Assembly (NCBI GenBank): GCA_014621425.1
Contig: JAANBB010000038.1
Coordinates: forward strand, 62,001 to 126,000
DNA length: 64,000 bases
From: Cylindrodendrum hubeiense
Taxonomy: Eukaryota; Ascomycota; Sordariomycetes; Hypocreales; Nectriaceae
Direction: 5' to 3'
The notes under the pieces are model-generated. The model was not told the origin of the DNA. It saw only the letters and a program-made list of their open reading frames with translations, and did not search any database. Position numbers and translations under genes: made by a program. Of the stretch, positions 22,981-35,444 are shown piece after piece (positions within the stretch are counted from its first letter, which is position 1; each line of letters opens with the position of its first letter).

Positions 22981-25022
22981 ATGGCTGCCCTTGATTCTTA
23001 TGACTTTATTGTCTGTGGGTAAGTCTTCCTCGGCCCCATGTGCTCAGATGCGATCGGCGCCAAGGTCTTCTGTCCCGGTTCTAATAATCTCCTCCTGCAG
23101 CGGTGGCACAGCTGGGTGCGTTGTGGCCGCACGGCTTGCCGAGAATCCCGACACCAAGGTCCTCGTTATTGAGGCTGGCCAGCACAATGAGAACCTAGAG
23201 AACGTACATATGGTGGGAGGGTAAGCGAGTCGATCCCATTCTCGCATCACCGCTGACCCCTTGCTCTAGTTGGTCTCAGAACTTCGACAAGGAGACGGAC
23301 TGGAACGTTATCTCTGAGAAGCGCGCTGCTGTCAACGACCGTCAGGTTAAGTTAAGCCGAGGCAAGTTCCTCGGTGGTTGCTCTGGATGCAACGGCACGC
23401 TGTGTGTCCGTGGTGTCAGACAAGACTACGACGACTGGGACCTTCCAGGCTGGAGTGGCGAAGAATTCTTTGGCTATATTAACAAGGTACCCAAGCCCAG
23501 CCCCCCCTGACTAGTTCTAACGCCTTCCCACGCGGCGACGTGCTGCTTTCTTATTACCAACACAACGTAACACTTTGCTTTTTTGTTCGCGACTGACCCG
23601 GATATGCTAGGCGGAAACATTCCATGGCAAGCCATGGTTCGAGGAAACCAAGGGAGCTCACGGCCATAGTGGTCATCTCCACACAGAGCCTCACGACCTT
23701 GCCCCCATTTCCAACCTCATCAAAGACTCCATGGTGTCAAAGGGACTTCCTCTAGACCCAGACATGTTCTCTCACGGAAACAACCCACACGGGTGTGGAC
23801 ATGCGGTGAGGACGGTCTACAATGGCCTGCGCACCACTGGGGCAGACTTTGTTACAAAGGCACCGCCAAGGGACAACCTTCATCTCATGGTTGAGACTCA
23901 CGTAGATAAGGTGATTGTCGAGAAGAACGCGAATGGCGATCTCGTGGCCACTGGCGTCAAGGCTGTCAAAGCAGATGGTACTGTAGTTGAGGTGAAGGCC
24001 AAGAAGGAGGTCATCGTCTCTGGCGGAGCGTACTGCAGCCCTAACATCCTGAACCGCAGTGGCATCGGAGCCAAGGATGAGCTCGCGAAGCACGGCATCT
24101 CCACTATAATCGATCTTCCCGGAGTCGGCAAGAATCTGCAGGATCATCTGGCAAGTCAACACCCGCCAGCAAAGGCCCCCACAGGCCCCCGCCCGCTAAC
24201 ATCCCGCTCCAGATTGTCTTTATGTTTTACGAAACCGAGAAGGAGGGCGTGACGACTGACCATCAGGTTTATCACGGAGACGCCTTTGCAAAATCGTACG
24301 AACTCTGGAAGGAGAAGAAGGCTGGGTTCCTGTCTACATTCCCCTTTGGCATATTTGCCTTTGCCCGTCTGGATGAGCGCCTTGCCGACTCTGAGCTGTG
24401 GAAGTCGGCTCCCCGAAGGGAGGGCCGCGATCCCATGGGTCTGACGCCCTCACAGCCCAACATTGAGTTTTTCACGACTGAATGCTACGGCGGGCCAAAG
24501 CAATTTGACCAATTCCCCGTGGACAACAAGCATGCATTCTCCATAATCGCTGAGCTGTTCGCGCCTAAATCGCGTGGAACCGTGACGTTGCGAAGTGGAG
24601 ACCCCTCTGCCGTCCCGGTAGTTGACTGCAACTATCTCTCTGACCCTCTCGATGTTGAGGTGCTTGCGGAAGCTTGCAGATTCGGCAATGAAATTGTCCT
24701 GGAGGGCGCCGGAACCAAGGACATTGTCAAGGGCGCCTGGCCTGCCGACGGCACACATCTTGGGTTCAAGACCAGAGAGGACTGGGTTCCCTATGTGAGG
24801 GACAACGCGACGACTTGTTACCACGCCGCCGGAACCTGTTCTATGGGCAAGTCTTCTGATCCCAACTCCGTTGTCGATGAGTACCTGCGGGTCAAGGGCG
24901 TCAAGGGTCTCAGAGTTGCCGACTGCAGCATCATGCCCATCCTGAACAGCGGCCACACCCAGATGCCAGCGTACGGCATCGGCGAGAAGGCAGCTGATAT
25001 GATCAAAGCCGCGTGGGCGTAA
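22981..25022 (+). CDS. GMC-family FAD oxidoreductase (choline dehydrogenase / alcohol oxidase-like)
   Basis: Five exons (22981-23018, 23101-23220, 23270-23486, 23611-24150, 24213-25022) give 574 residues. The N-terminal FAD dinucleotide fold is FIVCGGGTAGCVVA; the GMC signature 1 region is KFLGGCSGCNGTLCVRG; signature 2 is SGGAYCSPNILNRSGIG. Both catalytic His positions of the glucose-oxidase family are kept, in CYHAAGTCSMG and in NSGHTQMPAYGIGEKAADMI. No signal peptide is present, so an intracellular or peroxisomal enzyme is more likely than a secreted oxidase. The reaction is FAD-dependent oxidation of an alcohol; the substrate is unknown. The last intron (24151-24212) needs a GC donor to keep the frame (DHL to IVFMF). 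It converges on the ceramidase gene. Confidence 0.92.
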
Positions 25023-25804
25023 GAGGCGTCAGAGTCGAACGAGGGAAGTCATGTGCGAACAAAGTCATGTACGGATCAGCTGGATAAAGGGGCTGGGGAG
25101 CAGTCTGCATGGACGCCAGGCCGCCACGTCTCAGCATCTCAGCAGGTGGCTTGATGGCGGCTGAATATCACGGCGGCGGGCGGCACTCGTACGAAGCCGT
25201 CTCGCAGTGCATGCAACAGGGTTCCATGTCGATGCACGGCCAAGACCATGTGCAAACCAATGGTCGTAGGCAGCTAAAAAAATGACAATCTAAGCTCACC
25301 GCATGGCTCCATTGTGATGAAACGAGCGTCTGTCACTCTGCTGGTCTCCATCTCAATCGTTGAAAGGACTAAGATTATCCCCACCCAGGCTTCTGCGGGG
25401 TTGGCCAGCACAAGAAATAGATACATGGGTGCTAAAGCGACCCAGCCAATTAAAGGAGCGAATTTCCACATAACCCCGGTACCATATAATACGTAGTCCT
25501 GTCCATGTTCCGTACCGTAGGGCTTAGACCTCGGTGCCCCTGAAGCGAAGGATCTGCCCCGGTGGTCCGCTAGGGGGTTTCCACCCGCTAACCCCCATAG
25601 AGTTACAGAGAAGCCCTGCTGTAACCACGGAATAGCACTCTGTAGGTACCCATTTGTCACTCATAATAATAAAAAGCCTCCTGTCCTTCTGTCGTCGGAG
25701 CCTGAGCCGAGAGAGTGGGACTCTCCACCACCCACTAGGCTGTCAAGCGTGGTCGGATTTGCTGCTGCCCCGTCGATCTTTAGTAAGAGCGTAGGAACGC
25801 TCTC
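25023..25804. other. convergent intergenic region with a hydrophobic reverse frame
   Basis: Spacer between the GMC oxidoreductase and the ceramidase. A reverse frame (25274-25660) lacks an ATG but encodes two hydrophobic stretches (GWVALAPMYLFLVLA and AWVGIILVLS). It might be a remnant of a membrane-protein gene or chance; no family is recognised. Confidence 0.4.
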
Positions 25805-28218
25805 TCAACTCAACACAAACTCCTGGCTTGTTCCAGTAAACGCCGAAATAGATCCCAGGATGTTCTTGGAATCTCCATAATACTTGACCCTGAACGTGCC
25901 CTTGGCGGCGTTTCCGCTCGTCTCCCATGTGATGTCCACTTCGCTGTAACCAAGCAGCCAGTTTGTGCGACGCCATGTGTAGACCAGAAACCAATCTGCA
26001 TCATCCCTCACCTCTGTCCACTCTCCGTCGATCTTCTGTTCGATCGCGGCAAAAGTGCCTTCTAACCGAAGGTTGTTACGGGGGTTTGCTGCCCGGAATG
26101 TCACCTTAACAACATCCCCCAGGCTATATTTTGAGTCGGGTTGCTTCAGCACCTTGCCGAATGAGGTGCCGATCGGCGCGGTATCATACACAACCCCTGT
26201 GATAAAGGAGAGGGAATCGTCGCGGTTATCAGGAGCCAAGGTTCCCTGGTCGGGAACCTCGTTTGAGCTTGGTGCAAGATAACCCAGGTTTGATACCGTG
26301 AGGTTGATATATGCGTCCAATTCATGTGGGCCGAAGAGTGTTGATGCGCCCTCGTAACGCTGCACTTCATACTCCTCTGGCGTAGCAACATAGTGCGCGT
26401 ACGTATTTCCAGGCCCGCCTAGGATCACAATTGGATCCTCGTCGAGGAAACTAGCTGCCTCCTCAGCAACTGCGTTTCTCCATCTCCGGCCGCTCATGGT
26501 CGTCGCTTCGCTCGGGCTAATAATCAAGACGAGTTGGCCAGCGCGAAGCACCTGGATGTCAACAATGTTGGGAGTCCAAGGGTAGGGCTCCGTCATTTCG
26601 CCCACGTCCAAAAGAATTGGCTTGGACCCATGACATTTCTTTTGCTCGGCGGACGGTGTCTTAAGCAGACCCGATACGGCCGCCCACAGCGGACTGGCAT
26701 CCGGGTCGTCGGAATCGCCTTGAGTAAAGTCAAAGAACCCAGGCCAGTCTGACGTGCCAGCGGCAAAGGAATACCCAAGCGCAGCAGGACAAGTTTTGCC
26801 AGTGCTGCCGTCTGGGAGCTTGAATTCCCAGAAGGTCATATTATGATAGAAATGAAAGCTCTTCACTGTTGACCCTACAACTGGGGTCGAAGATGTTCCA
26901 ATAGAGTCCTGTTTGTTAGTTAGTAATTGACGATTGGTTCGTAGGCTACCCGGGAACCTACGTATGCCTCCTTAGCACCGGCGTATTGGCGACGTCCAAT
27001 CTCATAGCAACTAGAGACACCAAGATCGAGCTTTCTGAACTCAGGTCCTCGACCGTGGCAGGACTGCGATAATCCGTCTGCGCAGGTACTGTTCTCAGCG
27101 CTACACTCATCTCCTGAGCCATCGTCACAGAATGCGCCCAGTGTGTTTGGTGTTGCGTCTCCAACATTTGCCTGACTGAAACCGGCCACAAAGCCCTCGG
27201 CAGCAGAGTCATCACTCTCCATTTCACTCTCAAGTAACCAGGCTGCGACTCCTTTGTTATCTCCAGCTATGTGCGTATTGTTTCCGAGGAGAGAGGTGCC
27301 ATGGACGGGTAGCCACGTTAGGACGCCAATATTCTTGTTATCCGATGCTCGCTGGAATCGGAGGAGAGTGAGAGTTGTATCTACTGAGGCGCTGTATTTC
27401 GCGCGCTCTTTTTCTGGGTTATGCAGATATGACCAGAGGGATCTGTTTATCGCTGCATCACTCACTTCTGCTGTGCTAACATCAAGATAGCCCTAGAGAA
27501 TTATCAGTATTGGTCTGTGAAAATTGACAGACATAGTTGCTTACTTCCTCGAGGCTTTCGTGTGCGCGTTGAATGGAGAGCAGAGCGCCATCGACGATCG
27601 CTTGATACGTCTCCTTGCTGAAACCCAGCGATGTTATCTGAGGCAGAAGATAGTTGAACCAACCACCCGGTCCTGCATGAGAATGTGTCCCGGTAACTGC
27701 AATGTTGTGTTGGGTGTAGACCGAATAGTCGTCACCAAGGGCTTTGAGCCCATCTAAGATACCATACCTGACGGCCGTGTCTCCAGATGAGGTCTCTATT
27801 ACCAGATACACAAACCGGTCTTCGGGGTTTTCTACATCCGCGACAATAAATGCGCGACTGTAGATGCGCTGTCGAAGCCCTGTACCTGTTTGGTCTAAGT
27901 CTGCATACCCAGCCATGTTTATCTCGACCTGTCTCAGGCTTAGCAGCTGTCATGGGATATGATGGGATTAGTGCTGACCACTGGACCAGTGATATCGGCT
28001 TTTCCAACTCCAATTAAAAACAAGTCGCCTTTTGCTGAGGCTCTATGTTTGATCTTAGAAGTCCTACCATCCTCGAATTGGAATCCTGCCTTCCCAGCCG
28101 CAGTGGGTGAGGCAAGATACACCACGGCAAGGAAGAGCAGGAAGATGATTGAGGAAACTCCAGCAAACTGCCGCCTTGGTAGGCGTAGGCCATGATTTGT
28201 AGCACCACTTGGGGCCAT
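25805..28218 (-). CDS. neutral ceramidase (alkaline/neutral ceramidase family)
   Basis: Four exons on the minus strand (28218-27979, 27928-27545, 27492-26962, 26908-25805) give 752 residues, the usual size. The N-terminus has one hydrophobic segment (about residues 20-40), a signal anchor or signal peptide. The catalytic domain starts IGVGKADITGPV and carries the zinc-site motif TGTHSHAGPGG (H162, H164), another His in WLPVHGTSL (H272), later Glu (PSEATT) and Tyr (AHYVATPEEY) zinc-site candidates, and a C-terminal Ig-like domain. Family knowledge: it splits ceramide into sphingosine and fatty acid at the cell surface or in the secretory pathway. At the nucleophile motif, usually GDVSPN or GNLSPN, this protein has GDATPN, so Thr322 replaces the expected Ser. 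The start at 28218 was chosen because the anchor follows it; more upstream in-frame sequence looks random. Confidence 0.93.
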
Positions 28219-29595
28219 TTTGGTGAAAGCCTGAGTCAATTGGTCTCTAGAATGGCAAGACGGTGTGTGTTCAATCCGACACCTTCTATTAAACAATATT
28301 TGGTGATAAAATTTGGTCCCAAAGTCACAATGGTGTCCTTCTGCAGTCACAACGTCTTTAAGGAGATCGGGAATGCCCTTTCTTAAGGATGCGGCACGGC
28401 CGCCATTCTGCTAGCGGGTCGTATCTGGTGCTGACAACAATTTACTCATGAATCTGTATCCACCGAGGCTGAAATTGAAGGAACTATCTTCCGTGTATTC
28501 AGGAAAGGAAGTCGGATGATGATCAACTGCCTCCCTGGGTAAGTGTAAATGATGTTTTCTCGCTTGACCAAGTATATGCGTGTTTCTGATGCAACCCCAC
28601 GTCACAAGGTTTACTGACAGAGCAGAAACGAACTGCGGGGGAGTCAATGGTGGTGTCTTGGGGGTCATGTGGAATAATTCATAGGATTCGGTGCATCCGG
28701 AGTGAAGCCTACCGAATTGTTTTCCCAGCCCGCTATCCCAACCGCAGCTATATGCCGTCAGGTAATGGCACGAAAATGGAAGTGAACTCCGACGCGGCCT
28801 CCGACGCAGCCCAGATAAGCTCACACCTCGCTTACACTCAACAAGTTAGAATATCAAATGCGGCCATTATTATCTCACGACAAATAACCTGCTCACGGAT
28901 TAATTAAACGGTCCATTCAGAGATGATGGGACTAGCCTTCGTCGGACGAGCTGGACAACCCTTACACGTCGGACGAGAGCTGGCGGAGACAAGTGACGAC
29001 AAACTCCCGAGTGACATCATCATTTACAGGGTCTTATCTTCATCCCATCTGTCATGAAGGAGATTTATTCGACCCTTCATCTAGTTGTCTGCTATTATAT
29101 TCCTTAATCGGTTGATGACCCTTGGTATGGTGCCAGTATCAGGCGACTACGACTGATCACCCTAGAAAGGGGCTCTAAGCTCGGGCAAGGGACAAGAATT
29201 GCGTTTAAGACTGATTTATACGTCGTCGATTCTGTCTCTCCTTTCACTTATTTAAGATTCGACAATACCCTGGTGATCTTTACCGTCATTTTATGACATG
29301 TGGTCATCTTGCCCTTGCCAAAGATGTTGAAGCCAAGATAACGGTGCACGAAACTTATGGGTCTTTTAACGCCGAGTACGGACACTCAGACACCCGATGA
29401 ACTTAACATAGGCCCACAGTGAGTACAAGAGGTGCGTGCCGACACGATAGCACATGCATAATCTATTCGGAAGCACTTCCTCGCCCAGCAATATCGGGGC
29501 AACCTGCCACCCAAAAAAGAAGATGTTGCCGTTCCAATCATACACTACCAATAATTAATGCTCCCCGGCTTCACGTGCAAATGTTTTTGCTTCTT
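28219..29595. other. 1.4 kb intergenic region
   Basis: AT-rich upstream of the ceramidase start and downstream of the second SAT4-type gene. A near-repeat of gtcggacgag occurs twice around 28938-28980. No gene is supported. Confidence 0.45.
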
Positions 29596-31247
29596 TCATC
29601 GCTGCTGTTCGTTGGTGTACTCCACAGTTACCGTTGTTGTCTGAAGAATCGATTTGTTGGGTGGAGCCTCGACAATTCCCTTCTCCGAATCCGTATCTCC
29701 CCATCCCACAGCTTCTTCAGCATGGCCTCCCATTATTCTCAAATCCTGTCGGCCTGTTACGGGTCCCATTATGTATGCATCGTTGCCAGCCCGTTCCTCG
29801 GGGTCAAACTGAGAATAATTGTTGCGGTCGCGTCGAGATTGGGATGATGGGACGATGGCTCGACTGGGCGGCTGAGAGATTTCGTTCGTCCTGGTCTTGC
29901 TGCCATAGCGAGATTCGCCAATGATTTTGGGGGCGACATGTTTGAAGAATTTCTTCAGTGTCGGCGTTGAAGCGCATGTGATGATCATGTTCGCTTCAAC
30001 GATCCTTGAACAAAGTTAGCATTCACGCTTGATCGCAGGAAAGGTATTCCGGACACTCACGTCCACACACTAGCCCAAGAAACCACCCAGGTTCCATCCG
30101 CATCTGTCAAAAGGGATGGTAGGATATAAACACGGGCAATAGACGTGATGATGGTCAAGGAGCCAATGCAAAAGATTCCTAGCAACCCAATTTTCTGTCG
30201 TCTAGGAATCTGCAATTTTATGACCATTCGAATTGGGAGGATGAATAGGACCAGATCGGAAGCAATATTAGCAACAGCAGTTGCAATATATAGTGTTGGC
30301 TTGCTGAGGCAAACTCCGTCCGTAATCGTGATATCCCAATTCATTGCGATGGGCCGGCAGGCGAAGACGAGAGGAAAGAAGATGCCGACTGAATAGCCAG
30401 AAATCAACACGATTGCCGCCCAAGTAGCCATTTTGAACCATCTCTGAGGGGATAGGCGAAGATAGAAGATTAGGAGGGCGACCTTGGCTAATGATCCGCA
30501 GATCACATAGAGTGGGGCGGCCAGGTACATATCCTACAACAAGATGCTGTTAGCTATGTCGACTTGAAAACATTCCAAGCATATCGAAGGAATTCTAAAC
30601 AATGTGTACTGCTTGCCTTACCAACAAATAGGCGTTGAATTGCTCAACTGATATTTCCCAGGCATGTACTCCTCCAACTCCTGTTGCAAACATGTCTGCT
30701 CAACAATGTCAGTCTGGCTGGGACAGCCCAATCATCTGAGGCACTCTTACGAAGACAAAGTCCCTGCGTTACAAGTGCCAGAATCTACCAGCCTCGAGTT
30801 AGCAACAAAAATAGTGTATAAATGGAAGCCGGTTGGTGTTTAGACACACGGCAAGGAAAATGCTGTCTTACCCAGGATACGATGAGAAGCACTAAAATGA
30901 TGTCGAATTAGCTTTACACGTTACACTGTCGATCATCGGGAGAATATTCTCAGAATTGCTTCTGCCGCATGCAGGCAGGCCAACAGCCCCCACCCAGACG
31001 AAGGATGGATGGAGCACTGCCGACGAACTGTACGAAACAAAGGAAACATACCATCATCAACCAGTATCCCGCCTGCCAGACACACTTTGACGTACAGTCG
31101 TTGCGCAAAGAAAAGCAACGAAATAGCAGATCCAAATCCGGCAACGTAATAGGCCTGTGGGACGCCTTGTCTCTGCGGGTGGTCGAAGTCAACAACATAT
31201 CCCTCCGGTGCGGCCAACACCGTCACCACCCCATTTGTCATGGGCAT
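29596..31247 (-). CDS. second SAT4/PTH11-type seven-helix membrane protein
   Basis: Six exons on the minus strand (31247-31052, 30891-30872, 30784-30751, 30695-30622, 30533-30061, 30004-29596) give 401 residues. Features in order: an outside N-terminus, a first helix followed by QRLYVKVCLAGGILVDD, helix VLLIVSWILALVTQG, loop GVGGVHAWEI, LAKVALLIFYLRLSPQRWF, the CRPIAMNWD loop, KPTLYIATAVANIASDLVLF, IKLQIPRRQKIGLLGIF, and finally WASVWTIVEANMIITCASTP, which is the strong family signature, then KKFFKHVAPKIIGES and a disordered tail. This is the classical rhodopsin-like SAT4 architecture used by fungal PTH11-like receptors. Two exons of 20 and 34 nt are short but are needed to keep the frame and helices. 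It is not a recent duplicate of the gene at 19.9-21.5 kb: intron positions and sequence differ. Confidence 0.92.
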
Positions 31248-33329
31248 GTTGATGGGTCACTCGTAGGTAAAGTCGATAACCCTTCGTGGAGGAAAAAACG
31301 TGAAAGAAGAACAAGATTGCTACAACATTTGGAATGGGACCACGGTATTCAAATGCCATTCAGCACACGATCCAATTACATGGTTGCCACCCACATGAGG
31401 GCCCCCAACACGCAAGGTCTCAAGCATCATGTTCTATAAGCCTCGCATGCAGGCTGTCTGTTCAGGCCTTGCTCGTCAATGTGGCAACTCGCCAATAACA
31501 AACCGGCGGAGTGTTGGGTCAGGGTTTGACACAATCTCTAGACGATGGTCACCCAGCCCATCGGCTTGTCCCCCTTGCTAGACTACTTCGCACTCGCACA
31601 TTTTCAACAATCCGGGGGAACAATTGTTGGTTGATCCCGACTTAGCAAAGCGAATCCAAGGCGAAGAAGAACGTCCTCCAAAACGGTGGCGTATTCCGCA
31701 CCCTTCGGCGCTGAAGCGTGCGTCTTGATTGAGAAGTCGATATGCTCCCCACAGATTCTATGGGTCAATGAGCTTCACTTCATGATAATCGGCATTGAAT
31801 CCTCCATCCCCTGAGACCAAAATGCGGCCTCGAGTCTTGATCTCGTGGTGTTTGAAGCAGCATGCACACCATCGAATATCCAATCGCTTCGCGCGGCTGG
31901 GATCTTCGCCCGGGACTCGGAAGCCCGCAGCAGGGGGGGCCCTGAATGGCGTCGTCCAGGCACTACGTAGCTACAGGGGTTTTCCGATCAAGGATCCCAA
32001 ATCTCTCGTGGCCAACTGTCACGCCCAGTGAAAACGTAGACGCAGGTCAGAATTAGCCACTTCTCCGCCTCCCCGTTGGTGTCGCGGTCCGCCATCTCGT
32101 CGTGCCTTCAGCTGGGCGTTGGCTGTTAACCGATATTGTTTTACGCTACTTTAGGGCCGCCTCGCGTGACCAGGTCCAGGAGAAGGATCTTCGTTTTGAG
32201 CTGAGTGCTGTGGCTGCGTTATAAACCCCTGCTTGGCTGTTGGCTCCAATTTGCGACGTAAATTTACGTATCTCTGCAGCGATGCAAGATGGCGTCAAGG
32301 ATCTTCTGCTGATCGGTGACCGGGATAATAATCCCTCGGCAATGCACCCTGGTCTCTACATATGAAACTCGTATCTTCAGCATCATAGGTTGGCATCGAA
32401 AATGGGATGGGCTTTTGACATGCCCGGCTTCCAATGGCACACGTAAGAAACCAAGTGTAGCGCATTTTTGCGTTGTGGCTTCATTCTGGAAAGCCTCCCC
32501 GGATTCATAAACAACCCCTGTCATGTCAATCCCAGCCACTGAGGATACGCTACTAAACGCTGGGGGCGGCTTGTGGGCCGCGATACCTAACCTCCACGTC
32601 TACGCAACTACTCAGTAGGACTCCTCGGACTTGGCCAACTGGGAGGCGACATGCAGTGGAGATATGATCCTGCTTCCTCATAATAACAAACCGGCGTCGT
32701 ACACGTCGAGAGCTTTTTCATGCCTCGACCAACAGCGTCGTTCAAGAAGGGCATTTTGTCTTTTCTATACGCATGGGACATGTCTCCAGGGATGGCCTCT
32801 CAAAATATCAGTCTTCAAGTCCGGTCTTCAATCGAACTGTCGGGGACTGGGATTCTCTTGATGGGTTTCTTGAAGTATCTGCACGACATGGGCGGTCGTC
32901 TGTTCCACTCTTTTCAGACGATGACCCTACCCTGTCTGACATTCTGATACGAGTCGGTGGGTCGTCTGGGTTATAATTGCGGTACCGCTGCCTCAATTCA
33001 TTCTTCCCCTTGGCCAGATAACTAGCATACGATGAACGTGTCAAAGGATTCGTCCTCTCCACCAGAAACCAACTGCAGTTCAAGCCAACACATATTTCGG
33101 ATCTATTTTTCCGAAATGAGGAGGAGGCGTAAACTGCGTGCCTCTTAATAAAGACGGTACGGCTCTCCTTGCTTGATTTTCTCGAATCACATATCGTTAT
33201 TCTTTTCTCTGTGGGTTGACGGACCAACATCTCCAGCGTCCTTTCTGGGTGATCTTGTGCCTGCGTCTGCTGGGTGGTTTTACTCTGAATCCCTTCGAAC
33301 CCGCTGCACAGCTATTTGTCGTTGAAAAG
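31248..33329. other. 2.1 kb divergent intergenic region
   Basis: Upstream DNA shared by the second SAT4-type gene and the secreted FAD oxidoreductase. No supported gene, repeat or RNA was seen; frames are short and random-looking. Confidence 0.45.
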
Positions 33330-35240
33330 ATGAAGTTCGGATTTTGGCTTGCCGCCTCCGCGGCTGTGGCCTCCAGCCAGTTTGCCTCTGCTAAAAAGTC
33401 ATCGTGCCATCAATGTGTAAGCCTCAGCATCCTTCCTTCTTCCCCGTGACGCCACCAACATCCTAGTCTTGAGGGACCTGTTCTCCTCTAATATTACCAA
33501 CTACCGCCGTACCCACCATTTCAATGGGCTTCTGCCGCGGGTCACTATGAAAGATGTCTAACACAAAGTACAGTGTACCCAGCTTGCTAAAGCTGGTCTC
33601 GTCGACAAGGTCCTGTACCCGAAGCAAGCGCTCTACCAGGAGCGTATGGACTCGTACTGGAGTGAGAGTGCCGCTTTAACACCATACTGCATCGCCTTGC
33701 CTGAATCAGCCGAGGATGCTTCCACTATTATGAAAGTCATTGTCAAGAATGATTGCCAGTTTGGTATCCGTGGGGGAGGTCACGGTTCATTTGCCCTGTC
33801 CAATTCAATCTCTGATGGAATTACAATTGATCTCGGTGAGTAGTCGCTCTTACTATTCAACCATACCAATCAGCCATACCCTCAGTCCATCGCTAACATC
33901 TCCAGGCTACATGAACAAAACCGTCTACGATGAGGAAAGAAACTTGGCCTTGGTTCAGCCTGGCGGGCATTGGCAGGACGTTTACGACACCCTCTCCCCT
34001 TATGGTGTTACTGTCGCAGGGGGTCGTGCTGGCACTGTGGGTGTAGGTGGTTTTGTCACGGGAGGAGGTAATTCGTTCCATAGCGCGAGCCATGGATTCT
34101 CGTGTGACACTGTTGCCAACTTCCAGGTTGTGTTGGCGGACGGCACCATCACCAATGCTAACGCTACTCACAATGCCGACCTCTGGCAAGCAATGAAGGG
34201 ATCATCTGGAAACCTTGGTAAGTCGCTATTCCCTAGCAATCCTCAAAGATGCGAACACAAAGTACCAAAGACACGGCTAACAGCCTACAGCATTGATCAC
34301 TCGTATTGATATGTATCCCATTGATTTCGTCGACAAATCGAATCCTGTCATTTGGGGCGGCAACCTTCTCTACGATGAGTCAAAGGGCGACGCCGTCATT
34401 GAAGCCCTTGTCGATTTTAACGAAAACGTCGCCAAGGATGAGAACAGCAGCTCCATTGTCTACTGGGCCTACCTCCCTTCTCTAGGAGGGACCATTGTCA
34501 ACGCCGCCATCGAGAACACCAAGGCCGAGGTTAAACCTGCCGCATTTGATGGCTACTACGCCGCCGAGCCGTCGAGCGACACGACAGAGGTGGATAGAAT
34601 GTCTTCCGTTACCAAAGCACTTGGATCTGGGCAGCCAGCAGGCTTTCAAAACATTTGGTTCACCAGTACATTTTCCAATGATGCCGAAATCATGAAATAC
34701 GCCGTGGAGAAATTCAACAAGCTCAACAAAGATCTTGAGAAGCTCATGCCCAGCAATGAGTCTGGTCTGAACACACTTTGCATGTTTCAACCCATCACCA
34801 AGAGCCACGCGGAGAAGGGCGTTCAGAACGGCGGGAACGTGATGGGGTTGGATAAATACACCGAGGATGGCAATTTAATTTTGTTTCTGGTGACATGGGC
34901 CGCCAACGGCGCGGAGAACGAGGAGGCCGCCTTCCCTCTAATAAAGGCATATGTCGAAGATGTCGAAGCTAAGGCCAAGGAACTAGGTACATTATGCCCG
35001 TGGAAATTCGTCAACTACGGCCATCTATCCCAGGACGTCCTCTCGACCATCGGTGATGAGGCTCTTACCAAGCTTCAGGCTGCCAGTCAAACTTGGGATC
35101 CTGCGGGTGTTTTTCAGTCTTTGAGGCAGTCTGGGTTCAAGATTCCATTCCAGGATGGGAGAAAAAATGTGACACTATCAGACAGACGTCTTGCGGAGAA
35201 TGGGCTTTTTTCCTCATTTTCTGCTCTGACTGAGAATTAG
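33330..35240 (+). CDS. secreted BBE-like FAD-linked oxidoreductase
   Basis: Four exons (33330-33416, 33574-33835, 33906-34217, 34291-35240) give 536 residues. A signal peptide (about 1-21, ending near ASA) is followed by a Cys-containing linker, the PCMH-type FAD-binding domain with FGIRGGGHGSF, and VTVAGGRAGTVGVGGFVTGGG. The His in GGGHG and the Cys in HGFSCD are at the two positions that attach FAD covalently in bicovalent BBE-type enzymes. The C-terminal substrate domain ends with CPWKFVNYGHLSQDV and TWDPAGVFQSL, as is usual. Such secreted oxidases act on sugars, alkaloid-like or phenolic compounds; the substrate is not predictable. Four or more potential N-glycosylation sites fit secretion. 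It converges on the small mitochondrial gene. Confidence 0.93.
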
Positions 35241-35444
35241 AGCAACACTTTGCCCTGTTATGAATAGAAAGAAGAGCTTTGTGTAAAGATTATATTTCTA
35301 TTTAGTTTCCAACACCACGGTAGGCGCTTCTTCGCCGATGCACCCCGTTCAAAGGCTGAACACAGCAAATACTTTGATCAGGCCTCCTCCTTGACATATA
35401 TAACCGAAAAGCAGACATTCCTGCTTGCCCATCCATCGGGCCCA

